From positions 2,614,001 through 2,678,000 of the forward strand of contig OX335665.1 in assembly GCA_946894095.1 (NCBI GenBank): DNA of 64,000 nt, read 5' to 3'. Source of the stretch: Incurvaria masculella. Taxonomy: Eukaryota > Arthropoda > Insecta > Lepidoptera > Incurvariidae. Shown one piece after another: positions 44,346-55,296 of this stretch (position 1 is its first letter; every line of letters starts with the position of its first letter). Under the pieces are notes generated by a model. The model saw nothing but the letters and a program-made list of their open reading frames with translations. It had not been told where the DNA came from and ran no database searches. The translations under genes and the position numbers were made by a program.

Positions 44346-44669
44346 TAAAAAGCCAACAACACGACCACAGTGGTGGATTCCCTCACTGTTTTTCCTCATA
44401 AAACAGTGAGGGAATGAGGCCTTACCTCATAAAACTACTATCTGATATCTTGCAGAGGGACTCATAAAGCGAAATTCGAGTTTTCAATATTGTGAACAGA
44501 ACAATGTCACAGAAAAACAAATGGCTCGAAAACAAAAGAATCACTAAATTCTAAACCCAAATCCACAAGCCCGAATTTTAAATAATTTCGAATTCCTAAC
44601 CAAACGCCAGATATTGGAGATCAGCTCCAGCCAGCCATTTCGACAAAACCCCAAATTCATAATACTTAA

Positions 44670-44813
44670 GGTGGGCCTTCCCGCTCAACTCCCCATACAA
44701 ACGTAGAAAGAAGATCATGCCCATATTTCTTGTCAGAGATCCCAATTTTTGCTCAAAACAGCTTTATTTGATCGAACTAGATGTCTGATGACCATTGGCA
44801 TTGTAAAATTGTG
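44670..44813 (+). mobile_element. Family C MITE, 3' truncated
   Basis: TTAA (44666-44669), then GGTGGGCCTTCCCGCTC, GAAGAAGATCATGCCC-type DNA and ATTGGCATTGTAAAATTGTG, where it is cut by the next repeat. Confidence 0.75.
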
Positions 44814-44817
44814 TTCC

Positions 44818-45108
44818 GAATCATCACTACATAGTATAAAATAAAGTCGCTTTCTCTGTCCCTATATCCCTATATCCCTATATCGCTATGTATGCTTAAA
44901 TCTTTAAAACTACGCAACGGATTTTGATGCGGTTTTTTTTAATAAGAGTGATTAAAGAGAAAGGTTTATATGTATAATAACATCCATTAAATAGTGGAGA
45001 AATACTGTTTTTATTAAGTTTCCAATGTGATGTTGAAAATTTAAAAAAATCCGCTTACATTGCAAACGCAGGCTGAACCCTACGAGATTTATCAAAATAA
45101 TGTTCTAA
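44818..45108 (-). mobile_element. Dispersed repeat fragment (as at 21.6-22.5 kb), reversed
   Basis: AAATAAAGTCGCTTTCTCTG, a short (TCCCTATA)n run, CGCAACGGATTTTGATGCGG and GCAAACGCAGGCTGAACCC. Joined directly at about 45108 to a family A fragment. Confidence 0.65.
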
Positions 45109-45227
45109 GTTGCTATAGCGGCAAAATAAATACACACTGTGTGAAAAATCAGCTGCCTACCTATTACGGTTCATGAGGTTCAGCCCTGCGACGGACGGAC
45201 GGACGGACGGACAGCGGAGGCTTAGTA
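45109..45227 (-). repeat. Family A fragment, reversed
   Basis: GCTATAGCGGCAAAATAAAT, GGTTCATGAGGTTCAGCCC, (GGAC)n, AGCGGAGGCTTAGTA. Its missing end appears at about 45405-45437 (TTTGGAAACGGAAGCC), after a LINE-end insertion. Confidence 0.7.
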
Positions 45228-45403
45228 TTTAGATCTAAGTATGTATTTCATAATTGTGGAAGGAAAAATATGTTATGTAAACCCGTGAAGTTTCTTTGCG
45301 GGTTCTTCTTTACTGGGTTGATCGAATCCGCGGATCTTTGTGACGTAACTTGGTGAAGCTTGACTATAAAAAAGTTTAAATAAATGAAATGAAAAGTGGT
45401 AGG
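45228..45403 (+). repeat. Family M LINE 3' end inserted in family A
   Basis: GATCTAAGTATGTATTTC, GTGAAGTTTCTTTGCGGG, CTTTACTGGGTTGATCGAA, GTGACGTAACTTGGTG and a terminal AAATGAAATGAAAA tail. Family A sequence continues on both sides, so this is an insertion into it. Confidence 0.65.
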
Positions 45404-45439
45404 GTTCCGTTTGGTACCCTTTGGAAACGGAAGCCTACA

Positions 45440-46156
45440 AAGATAGGTTTTTAATTCAAATACAAGTTGCCAAATGTCTTCTGAATATTCATAAAGTAGT
45501 ATGAGGTCACAGAATATAACAACAAGCCATCGTCGGCGAAATATTATCGCACAAGGAATCTGAGGCAGCCTGAAGCCACCAGAATGACAGATGGTATCTT
45601 ATCGCCATGTACGGAGAGTCACCGCGGAATCCGTTGGATAATTTCACAAATTCCACAGAGTTGGTCACACGGCGCGAGAGACGGCGCCCGCCTCGGCATA
45701 TCCAAATTGTTGCGGATTCCGTACCAATGACGCGAATTTTCGGTGAAAAGCAGAGCTCCTTTTGAAGGCACATTTTTGCTTTGGATAGGATAGGAAAGCT
45801 TTGAATATGTGTGTCAATTTTAGGGACAATTTTCTAATAAAAAAATTTAAAAATGTTGTGTGGCCCGTCGCCTAGGTCCTAGGGGTTTACGCCTGTGGTC
45901 TAATGCTGAGTTTCAAAGGCATTTCTGGGGTCTGGCCAAAAAATTAAAACGTATTACAACAGAACTAAATTATAACGATGGAAGTCAATGGTCAGGTTTT
46001 ATATCTTATCCATAGGTAGGATATTTAAACATGGAGACACCAATCTGTCGGTGTGAGAAGAGCAGGCACACAAATTATTTAAATTAGTTTTTAGTTGCTC
46101 ATTCTAGATACCACCGCTCACAAACTGATCTCTAACTTCTCTCTATTCCCGATGTT
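45440..46156. other. Unassigned with GC-rich patch
   Basis: 45590-45740 is GC-rich and open on the minus strand (45507-45773), but the translation matches nothing I know. Confidence 0.4.
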
Positions 46157-46450
46157 TATTTTATGCAACCTGACATGGATGGCTAATACCACACAACTAT
46201 CGTTATGATATTAGCCCAACACACCACATTCCCGAAGGAATTAGGATCACTCCCTTTACGAACACGACTACATTGAACTGGATGGAAGAGGGGACAATGT
46301 TTTATTGCCGCTTCGACCATATTTTTATCCAATGCCATGGTATCAACCCGGGCGGGTTTAAACCCTACCACCTAGTAGGAGAAGGGGACCTACAGTTGTT
46401 ATTCCGAACCATGGAGCATTCATCACGAAATGCACTTATCCAACTCAACG
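46157..46450 (-). mobile_element. Body-B SINE, head truncated
   Basis: TTATTTTATGCAACCTGACA, GATATTAGCCCAACACACC, GCCGCTTCGACCAT, CCTACCACCTAGTAGG. Several small deletions. The tRNA head is missing. Confidence 0.75.
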
Positions 46451-46754
46451 GCAAGTCAACGGTCCGCTAATGAAATAAAGATTACTGACATACATCACTG
46501 AAATACCTAACACTTCGCAAAATATGTTCTTAGAATTTGCTTCATGTTAAATAAGCATAAATTATTTGTTCGCCAGCCCTAATTAGAAGTTCTCTGGCAG
46601 TGTGTCGGGTCCAACTTGTACTTCACTCATTCAGTTAAGTACAGTCAAAAATAATGTCTGGTTTTTGTATTTTTTTTTAAGTAATAATTGGACGCTTAAC
46701 ATGTTTTGGTACATTTCTAATATAAGTTTTTCTGGCCTTTAAACATTCCTTAAC

Positions 46755-46895
46755 AAATAAAATATCCTTTTTCGTACTTAACATGTTCGTCGCTTTTTTC
46801 AACGAACTTGATGTGCATAAAGAATCAACCGTGAAGCAAGGACACATTGATTTAAGAAAGAAATCTGTATGATAGAACTACTTTTTCTCAGAACT
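46755..46895 (-). mobile_element. Family E fragment
   Basis: TTTTTCGTACTTAACATG, GTCGCTTTTTTCAACGAAC, CAACCGTGAAGCAAGGACAC, AGAACTACTTTT. Inverted end plus adjacent interior; core missing. Confidence 0.55.
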
Positions 46896-47205
46896 AATTC
46901 AGCCTTTCACTATGCTCATAAAGTCGTATGTGCGTAAAGTGACGCTTTAAATTCTTTAAATGTGTTTACATCTTTCTTTATTTAACAACTTCATTGTCGA
47001 TTCAATCAATTCAATGATTAAAAATCCATGACGCTTATTAATGCAAAAAAATGATAGAATTAAAAATAATCGTAAACATTTTTCAAGTCATAAATATGTG
47101 TACCATTTAAGCTGTGAATTTTTTTCTAAAATTCCATTTGCATATTTAATACCTTTACGTTTTACAGACCATTAAAACCAAACCATCATCATATGTGCTG
47201 TGTGG

Positions 47206-47570
47206 GTTCCGGCACGTAAATATAATACAATCGGGCCCACTGCATTTCTTACCGTGCATGTCGTAAGAGCCTACTAAGGAAACCGTCACTCGTGGCTCGG
47301 ATTCCTCGTTAGACTGTAGGTCTTTTCCTTACTTATACTAGGTGGTAGGGTTCATTCCGCCTTGGATGGTCCCATCGCATCGAATGAACTATGGTTAAAG
47401 CGGCAATGAACATCGTCCGTGTTTTCCATCTAGTATAATGTATCTGTGCAAAAAAAGGAAGGTCCTGGCATGGCACCTAGTTCCCACGAGATGTGTTGGG
47501 CAAATATCTAGACTAGACTAGAATAATATATAGGGCTATTAGCAGTCCATGTCCAGTCACATGCAAAATA
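47206..47570 (+). mobile_element. Body-B SINE with a third, unassigned head
   Basis: From about 47300 on the standard body is present: GACTGTAGGTC, AGGTGGTAGGGTTCATTCCG, CGTGTTTTCCATCTAG, GGTCCTGGCATGGCACC, CAGTCCATGTCCAGTCACA. The 5' part (GTGCTGTGTGGGTTCCGGCA, GTGCATGTCGTAAGAG) is neither the tRNA-like nor the 5S-like head, and a similar GTGCTGTGTGCGCC start occurs at 55.30 kb. Confidence 0.7.
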
Positions 47571-48147
47571 CATTTAAAAAAAATGTTATTAACACCTAAA
47601 ATGTGTATTCAATACACAAGGTCGCGCAACTAGCCACTTAACTCCGGTTTAGCTTGTACAACATGGCGCAAGTGGCTCTAAGCTCCTCCAAACACTGTGT
47701 ACTTAAGGGGTAACTTAAACTGAATAGGAGCCAAAACAGATGAATTTGCTTTATGAATTGTTCGCGTACGTAATTATTGTTATAATAATTAGCAACATAT
47801 TTTGTTAAGTTACCGTTTGTATTTATATTTTGATTGAAAAAAGAATTTTAAAATCCATTGAAAAACAAAACACTTAAGAGGATAATGAAGTTATCAAGCT
47901 CTATACAATGTCCCTGAATTTAGAGCCCCTTCAACTCCGAAGGGATGTAGGGTCTCTCTCTGTATTCCATCGTCTTTACCATGGAGAATGCTCGTCGGAG
48001 ATGCATAACGCTGTACCATAGATTAATTATACTCACCGGCGGCTGTACCTCCGTCCCCTTTTTACCTTCGTTCAACGCGTAATAGGGAGAAAATGCACAT
48101 ATTCATAGTCGATATTCCAAAAAAAAATTAACCCACCGATCTTCTAG
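47571..48147. other. No gene seen
   Basis: Unassigned. Ends at the old LINE fragment. Confidence 0.45.
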
Positions 48148-48300
48148 ATCCTTCATCTGGTCGGAAAACTGTGGAATGAACTCCCTTCCGATGTATTTCC
48201 CCCAAAGTACAACCTGGGGTCCTTCAAACATGGTGTGAAGAAGCACCTGGCCGGGCGACATGGTTTTCGCAGCCCCCCTGTACATTCGAAATCCCATGGG
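48148..48300 (+). pseudogene. Older jockey/CR1-like LINE C-terminus, left part
   Basis: Reads KLWNELPSDVFPPKYN then LGSFKHGVKKHLAGRHGFRS, the C-terminal signature of jockey/CR1-type ORF2. It is interrupted after ATCCCATGGG by the large LINE; the rest of its 3' UTR resumes at 54422. The sister copy at 25.5 kb shows the uninterrupted order. Confidence 0.75.
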
Positions 48301-49130
48301 TATAGGTCGGGTCGTGGTCGAGAGCATTTAGACATCGAATGAACTCGGTCTACACCTGGCTTGGGCACCTGTCCGGTGTGCCAAGTCGGCGAAAGGTCCA
48401 AAGCCGAAGCACAACAGTTGCGCTATGACACCTTTGGGCAAGTCTAGGATGACTATCCTTCTCGAGGTTGCCGTCCGTTTTGCTCTGGATCCCTACGATA
48501 CAGATGTAACAGAAACGCCTAGACGACTCTCCCCCGTAGTAAGTCCGTTACCTTCCCTATCCCTATATCCTTCACAATCAGCTGCGGGGATGTGGTAGAG
48601 GCCATGTCCACGCGGATCAATCATCAAGAAGGACTGATGGTTGTATTTAGAATGGCCTCCTACGCTTTTGTGCCGTGCGTAGCGTAGCCGGAGAAGGGAT
48701 GAAGGAGTCCTGGGGGGTTGAGCCGACCATCTGCCGGGTTAGATGTGGGTGGAAGGCAACACGCCCCCTTTGGTCTGGATTTCAATACTGACGGCTGCCT
48801 CGAGAAATAGCCAGGCTCGAGGTAATCGGCTGAGGTGATCGGTCAGACGGTCACCAGGCGAGGGGTGTTGGGTCAAGGGGCGCGCAGCCGGCGGGTGCGG
48901 ACTTTGAGGTGAGCCCAGAATCTTTTCTTTGGCTCTGGGCAGCCGCAAATGGCGATGGGTATCGCTGCACTTATGTGTAACCAAGCTCGTGCGGGCTCGC
49001 TGCGCAACTAACCCGGTGCCCCTATACTTCCCAGGTAGTTCTGGTGTCTGTATAGGCATCCCCAAAATTTTGGTGCGGGCTCCATGGAGGGTGGGACGTC
49101 TGGGAAATGAAGTTTCAGAAAACATTCTAA
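48301..49130 (+). other. LINE 5' untranslated region
   Basis: GC-rich, no long sense ORF, from the target duplication to the ORF1 ATG. LINEs of this kind usually carry an internal Pol II promoter here; no specific promoter motif was identified. Confidence 0.65.
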
Positions 49131-50285
49131 ATGGCTTCTAAAGAGAACAACGATAAACTTACACCTACAACTTTACCAAACACCACCAACGCCCAGAGTG
49201 CCGCTTTAGCGCGCTCGGGTGGTTCAGAGGGACAGGAGGCTGCTTCAGCGCCACCAGTCCACGCGGCAGGACAGGACGCGGCTCCCGCGATCTTGGACTG
49301 CACCCAGCTCGAGGACGCCCTACCTGTGTTGATGTCCTCTGAGGGCCACGACTGGCAAGTTGTGAAGAAAACTGGGACCAAGACCAAGACCAAACCCAAG
49401 AAAAAGAAAAACCGACCACCCACGCAGAAGCTGAAGCATCAGCATCCAAAGGGGAAAACCAACGCCTCAGAACACACTGCGGAGTTGTCTGCTGAGCCGG
49501 GTAGGAAGCATATGTCCTCACGGACACTTGCAAAAGGGCAACAGTCTCCCGTCTCCGAAGTACGCGACGATGTGCCGACCACCGCGGGGGAAACCCTGCA
49601 AGGGGAGGCCGCTGTCGCGAAAAAGGGACCTGGCACAGCAACAACTGGTGTGGGCACCACCCACGCCCGCAGAGGGTTCAGAGAAGGCAGAGGCCGGAAA
49701 AAGGAGAATGCTACGGGGTCACCAATCGAGACCAAGCCCCAGAGCTCAAAGAGAGCCCGTCACGACGATACCCTGTCGCCCCGTGGCGGTAGCAAGCGCC
49801 CCAAAACTGACCCGGGCCAAGGCTCCACTGCCTCATATGCTGAAGCTACCAAGACCAACGACCTGTGCGTAGCAGTCCTCACCGAACCACAGCAGGACCT
49901 GACGCAGGAACAGGCTGCCACGATCCAGGAGGCACTGGAGAGGGTTCTGCTGGAACACATGCGACAGTGGAAGTCAACACCCGGCGAATCCTATTTCGCG
50001 CCCTCCTTTCGAGGTAAACCGTTCCATAGCGAAGGTGTGCTTAAAATGTGGTGCGAAAACGAACAGTCGCACGGATGGTTTCGGAAAGCCGTCTCAGAGA
50101 TCCCATCCTCAAGACCAGGCACCAAGCTGATTGTCCGGAGACAGGTCGATCCTAAGGTAAAGTGCGCCGTTTTCGTCCCTAAGTTCGCTGGCGAGCTCAA
50201 CGAGCTGAGGAATATTCTATCCGACCAGAACCCTGAGTACCAAGTTCAGTCGTGGTTCTATACCATGCGGACCGGAAAGAAGTAG
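49131..50285 (+). pseudogene. LINE ORF1 (gag-like), frameshifted near its end
   Basis: 384 codons to TAG at 50283-50285. Residues 1-235 are charged and low-complexity (KTKPKKKKNRPP, many A/P/S/K), likely RNA-binding and disordered. From about residue 245 (LCVAVLTEPQQDLT) there is a folded domain with GVLKMWCENEQSHGWFRKAV and LIVRRQVDPKVKCAVFVP, which I judge DUF4780-like, a domain of insect LINE ORF1 proteins. The domain runs off in another frame: 50252-50545 continues with GNFLILGVPQNI, YVKFF and a low-complexity end. So the original ORF1 probably ended at 50545 and a one-base deletion (or two-base gain) close to 50275-50285 broke it. No CCHC knuckle is seen. Confidence 0.75.
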
Positions 50286-50545
50286 GCAATTTCCTTATAC
50301 TCGGGGTACCCCAAAATATTATTCCCAGGATTATGGGCAGACAGCGTCGCATGGCCTTCATGCTTGGATGCGTCTATGTGAAATTCTTCACCGCCTCGGG
50401 GGCACTGGTCGAAACGCCACCCACTCCGAAGCAGTCTGCGCCGTCGGCGACGGGTACGACAGCTGAAAAGCCGTCAGAGACCACGCCTTCTGGCAGCGAC
50501 ACGAAGATGGACAGCGATGGCGTCCCCAGCCCAAAATCCAATTAA
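50252..50545 (+). pseudogene. LINE ORF1 continuation in shifted frame
   Basis: Reads on from the broken ORF1 without a gap in domain logic (GNFLILGVPQNIIP, AFMLGCVYVKFF, then a T/P/S/K-rich tail) to TAA at 50543-50545. It overlaps the ORF2 start by 29 bases, as is common in two-ORF LINEs. A programmed minus-one shift is possible, but no classic slippery heptamer is visible at the junction. Confidence 0.65.
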
Positions 50546-53500
50546 CGACATCCAGACAAACCTCCAGCACAAACAAGCAGCAGTGGCCACTCTCCGGAGA
50601 GTGCTGGAGGTAAACAACGAGACCATTGCCCTGATACAGGAACCCTGGATCAGGAAGGACAGGATCTGTGGTCTCAGTAACATCGGAGGTAAGATACTTC
50701 TAGATACCACCATACAGAACCCTCGTACTTGTATATATGTCCCACGACACCTACAAGTAGTACTAATGAATGAGTTCTGTTCTAGAGACCTGACTACCAT
50801 AAAGCTACCCAAGGGAGACCTTCCAGAGGTTCTGATCGCTTCTGCCTACCTGCCGGGCGATGCTGAGGTTCCGACCGAAGAAATGGCAGCCCTTGTTCAA
50901 CACTGCGAGAGGGAGGGGCTGGACCACATCATCTCGGCTGACGCGAACGCGCACCACACCATGTGGGGCGGCAGCACAGCAAATAAACGAGGTGAGGATC
51001 TTGTCAATTTCTTATTCACAACTAACCTCACCATTATTAACACAGGTGCGGAGCCTACTTTCATCACGTCAAGGTTCCAAAGTATCATTGACATCACGCT
51101 CGCCACACCAGGCGCAGCAAGCCTAATTACCGGATGGCACGTGTCAGACGAGCTGGCCTGCAGCGACCACAAGCGAGTAAGATATAAACTAAGAATTAAC
51201 ACTAAATCTCCGGAACAAAGACGCAATCCGCGGAAAACCAATCAAAACGCGTACAAAAAGTTGGTGGCTGAGAAGCTATCTACCCTGAACGATATGAAAG
51301 TCTATACAAATATAGACCAAATCGAAGAATATGCAAACAACATAACTGACTCTCTTACATCCAGATACCAAAAATCGTGTCCGCTGACAACGCCACAAAC
51401 ACGACTTACTGGACCGAATCGAAACCACTGGTGGGGTCCAGAATTGGAAAGACTGAAACGTAAATTGAGGAAACTTTTCAACAGAGCCACAAACACCAGA
51501 AATGAACAGGACTGGGATGCATACAAGCAAACACAGTACCACTACAACAAGCGTATCCGATTCCGAAAGCGGGAAGCCTGGCGCCGCTTCTGCACCAACA
51601 TAAACAGTACCACCGAAACGTCCCGGATACGTAAAGTCCTCTGTAATGAACCAGAGCGCAGTATCGGCACCCTAAAGAAGGAGGACGGAACCTTCACGAA
51701 AAATGAAACTGAGACCCGTGAAGTTTTGCTGAAAACGCATTTCCCAGGTTGTCAAATAACAACAGGGGCGGAATGGGAGGTCATAAGTGACATAGCCCCC
51801 GATAACACAGACTGGATAACGGCCCAAAAAATTGTGACAAGAGACAAAGTAAAATGGGCCATCAACAGCTTCCTACCATACAAATCGGCTGGACTAGATG
51901 GAATCTTCCCTGGGCTGCTAAGATGGTGCACTGATGAAATAACTCCTCATCTAGTGAGACTATTCCGTGCGTGCCTGGCCTTCAAATATGTGCCCTTAAA
52001 ATGGAGAGAAGTTAAAATCATTTTTATACCTAAGCCTGGTAGAGGGGACTACACGCAGGCAAAATCATTCAGACCCATCAGCCTCACATCCTTCCTACTA
52101 AAGACGCTGGAAAGGCTATGTGACAGGCATCTGAGAGATGGAGTCCTCAAGATTAAACAATTACACCCACAGCAACACGCCTACAGCACTGGCAAATCAA
52201 CAGAATCGGCCCTTCACAAGGTGATTTCCAAAATATCAACAAAAGGATCAACACTTGGCGCCTTCATTGATATAGAGGGAGCTTTTGACAAAACCATGTT
52301 CAACAGTATAAGTATGGCCCTGGAGCGGCATGCAGTCGACCCGACCACAAGAGGCTGGATTAACAACATGCTAAAATTCAGAGCCGTACAGCTCACAGTG
52401 GGGAACACAACCAGGGCAGTGGTAGCTAGAGGCTGTCCACAGGGGGGTGTCCTGTCCCCACTACTCTGGAATTTCGTTGTAGACGACCTCATTCGTCGAC
52501 TCAATGAAAATAGTTACTTCACTGTGGGATATGCAGACGACCTAGCCATCCTAATCAATGGCAATTTCGAGAATGTACAGTACAATTTAATGCAGGGTGC
52601 ACTGACCATCGTAGAGAGATGATACTTTTGAGGTTAGCGCGGTCGTTAGACATGTTTGAAAAATGTTACGGCTTTTCACGCGGCAAAGTAGAGATATCCG
52701 ACGCACGAGCGCGGCGGATGCCTCCTTGACAACGGGCTGAATGATTAGCTCGAAACGTCGGAGAATATCTCTACTTTGCCGCGTGAAAAGCCGTAACATT
52801 TTTCAAACATATCGTAGAGAGATGGTGCGTAGAGTACGACCTTCTGGTAAACCCAGCCAAAACGGTACTAGTAATGTTCACCAACAAAAAGAAGCTAAGT
52901 AACAAAGGCCTACCAAAATTATTCAATACCGAACTAACCCTCGCAACTGAAGTCAAATACCTGGGATTGATACTTGACAGCAAGCTGCTTTGGAATAAAC
53001 ACCTCGATCACAAGCTCAATAAAGCATGCATTTCCTTCTGGCAATGCACTAGACTACTGGGTAAAACTTGGGGTATCTCACCAGAACTGACCAAATGGCT
53101 ATACACCAGTGTCATCAGACCAACTGTAACCTACGGAGCCGTAGTATGGTGGCCCAGAACCAAACTCTGCACGGTTATCGCCAAACTGCAAAAATTCCAA
53201 AGGCTAGCCTGCCTAGCCATTACGGGCTGCATGAAGACCACCCCCACAGCCGCTCTGGAAATAATCCTGGGTCTGCAACCACTGGATCTGGTCATTCAGC
53301 AGGAAGCAGCCACTGCAGCACTTAGAATGAGAGTGCTAGGTCTATGGGGCAAAACCAACGAGGGTCCGCACACAAAAATCATTCCTTTAGCTGTGACATA
53401 TGAACCGATGTTAGCAGCTAAATGTGACAAGATCCACAAAATGCATGTATTTGAGAAGCACTACTCAGTACAACTCATCGAAGAGTCAAATGATTATTCC

Positions 53501-54340
53501 CCTATACAAGAGGTTCGCATATATACAGATGGCTCGAAAACCAAGAAAGGGACGGGGGCGGGGACCTTTTCCCTTGATCTAAATATTAAAATATCAACAG
53601 CCCTTGGTGTACACAGTTCTATCTTTCAGGCAGAGTGTGTAGGACTCATCCAGGCAGCCAACGCAGTAGCAGCCAGAGGTGTCACGGGCTTCGGCATCCG
53701 TCTTATCTCTGACAGCGCAGCAGTTCTTAAAGCTCTGAATGGTAACATAATCTCATCAGGACTTATTCATGAATGCCATCTTGCTTTGGAGAGTATTTCA
53801 CAAAACAACAGGGTAATTCTCCAATGGATCAAGGGGCACAGCGGATCACATGGCAACGACGCGGCAGACGAGCTGGCCAAAAGAGGATCAGACACCCTAC
53901 TGGTAGGCCCAGACCCTATCCTACCGATCCCCTTCAGTCAGCTCCGTACGTGGCTACGTCAAAGAACTCTCACGCAACACCAATACCTATGGAACAGCAC
54001 CAGTGAATGCAGACAGGCAAGGGAGGCGTTCCCGTCACTCAACCCACTCCTGACCAGCCGTTTGCTAAAGCAGACGAAAGGTAACCTACGCGTCATGGTA
54101 GGTATGCTAACTGGACACTGTCAGCTCAACAAACACCTGTATGTTCTAGGTGTAACCAACAGTCCCTTGTGCAGGGCTTGCCTAGGGGACGAAGAATCGG
54201 CTGCTCACGTCGTGCTTCACTGCACCGGGGTAGCGACCCAACGGGCAGAGATCCTCGAATCACCGAGGACGCTCCAAGATGCCTGCGCACACCCATCGAG
54301 GCTACTGCGCTTCTGGGCTGAGCTAGGCTGGATGAGCTGA
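50517..54340 (+). pseudogene. LINE ORF2: endonuclease, reverse transcriptase, RNase H; split by a SINE
   Basis: Frame open from ATG at 50517 to 52619, interrupted by a SINE that creates a TGA at 52620-52622, then open from 52823 to TGA at 54338-54340; about 1,206 residues in total. Endonuclease (about 1-230): ALIQEPW, SADANAHHTMWGG, CSDHKRVRY. Reverse transcriptase (about 420-750): KSAGLDGIFPGLL, IFIPKPGRGDYTQAKSFRPI, AFIDIEGAFD, RGCPQGGVLSPLLWN, and the active-site box YADD at about 672-675. RNase H (about 930-1055): IYTDGSK, FQAECVGLI, LISDSAAVL, KGHSGSHGNDAADELA, all four acidic/histidine positions present. A CxxC...H..C zinc motif (CRACLGDEESAAHVVLHC) is near the C-terminus. It nicks target DNA and primes reverse transcription there. 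Confidence 0.92.
52622..52810 (+). mobile_element. tRNA-like SINE with foldback arms inserted in LINE ORF2
   Basis: 189 bp flanked by ATCGTAGAGAGATG at 52608-52621 and 52811-52824, a 14-bp target duplication typical of LINE-driven retroposition. The start GGTTAGCGCGGTCGTTAGAC resembles an A box, TTAGCTCGAAACGTCGG a B box. A left arm at about 52650-52694 (TTTGAAAAATGTTACGGC) is the exact inverse of the right arm ending at about 52808 (GCCGTAACATTTTTCAAA), arms of about 45 bp with a loop near 68 bp. The relative at 13.07-13.23 kb has no such left arm. Confidence 0.8.
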
Positions 54341-54421
54341 ACTCCGAACTTCGACACAAAATACGCCACAAAGGCTTAAGTGTGGAAACCGAGCCCGACT
54401 ACAAGTAACAAGTAAGTAAGT
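54341..54421 (+). other. LINE 3' UTR and (AAGT)n tail
   Basis: Only about 80 bp: TTCGACACAAAATACGCCAC, then ACAAGTAACAAGTAAGTAAG ending at the target duplication. A microsatellite tail rather than poly(A). Confidence 0.75.
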
Positions 54422-54495
54422 ATCCCATGGGCGTCGTCGGACATCTTAAGATGTCCTGGCGTACGCCATATGCCGCACTTAACATAAGAAAAACG
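54422..54495 (+). pseudogene. Older LINE 3' UTR, right part
   Basis: CCCATGGGCGTCGTCGGAC, GGCGTACGCCATATGCCGC, CTTAACATAAGAAAAACG. Continues the element cut at 48300 and matches 25.68-25.75 kb. Confidence 0.7.
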
Positions 54496-54571
54496 TAACG
54501 GTTTCCTCCGTCAAATTAATAAATGTTGAACATTAAATAAATTACCCAAGAGCGACGTCTGCACTTTCTTG

Positions 54572-55140
54572 TTTTTTAACCGACTTCAAAAAAGGAGGAG
54601 ATTATCAATTCGTCTGTATGTTTTTTTTTATGTTACCACTTTTGCCTGGGTGAACCGATTTTGATGATTATTTTTTTAAATGATAGCTAGTGCTTCCCAA
54701 GTGGTCCCATTTTAATTTGGTTAAGTTCTGACAATGATATCCATGAGAAAATCATACAAGTCTTAAATTTGTAATGGACGAATAACTCAATATAACGCCA
54801 ACCGATTTCGGTGATTCTTTTTTTATTGGAAAGGACGTGTACAAATTAGTAACTGTACTGCAGATTCACTAAAAATAAACAAATAAAAAAAATTAACAAA
54901 AAAAATAACCAACTTCAAAGAAAAAGCACTAAAAAGTAAAAAATAATTTCCATTTTTGTAGTTACGATTTTCATTATTTTTTGAGTCGGTGTCAGCCAAG
55001 GCAGTCAAGGTTCTCTTGATTGGCGCAGCGCGTGCCCAGCTGACGCCGACTCAAAAATTAACAAATATCGTAACTACAAAAATGGAAATTATTTTTTTAC
55101 TTTTTAGTGCTTTTTCTTTGAAGTCGGTTATTTTTTTTGT
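54572..55140 (+). repeat. Family F repeat with complete foldback
   Basis: Starts TTAACCGACTTCAAAAAAGG, passes through GGTGAACCGATTTTGATGAT, and ends in a symmetrical foldback (54909-55130): AACCAACTTCAAAGAAAAAG on the left, CTTTTTCTTTGAAGTCGGTT on the right, arms of about 90 bp meeting at GAGTCGGTGTCAGCC / CTGACGCCGACTC. Confidence 0.75.
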
Positions 55141-55296
55141 TATTTTTTTTTAAAACTTAACTTGCATCCATGATATACGCCTTTTTGATAAACCAATTTT
55201 TAGAGACATATATCACGGATGTAAGTGAATGTATCAAAAAAACAAAAACTCACAGACGCAGCTCTCAGTTGATTGAAACTAATGCAACTAAACGTG

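Larger units (their letters stand above)
48301..54421 (+). mobile_element. Full-length two-ORF LINE with 10-bp target duplication
   Basis: Flanked by ATCCCATGGG at 48291-48300 and 54422-54431. Structure: 5' UTR of about 830 bp, ORF1, overlapping ORF2 with endonuclease, reverse transcriptase and RNase H, a short 3' UTR and an (AAGT)n tail. About 5.9 kb without the internal SINE. It is noticeably more GC-rich than its surroundings. The domain set (RNase H in ORF2, DUF4780-like ORF1) suggests the LOA/I group rather than jockey or RTE; clade not proven. Two visible defects: a frameshift in ORF1 and the SINE in ORF2. Confidence 0.9.

Noticed and set aside
48929..49141. Small upstream ORF in the LINE 5' UTR
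   Set aside because: No conserved feature and it overlaps the ORF1 start in another frame; chance is sufficient.
49127..50200. Long minus-strand ORFs opposite LINE ORF1
   Set aside because: They arise from GC-rich codon composition of ORF1; no domain and the sense frame explains the region.
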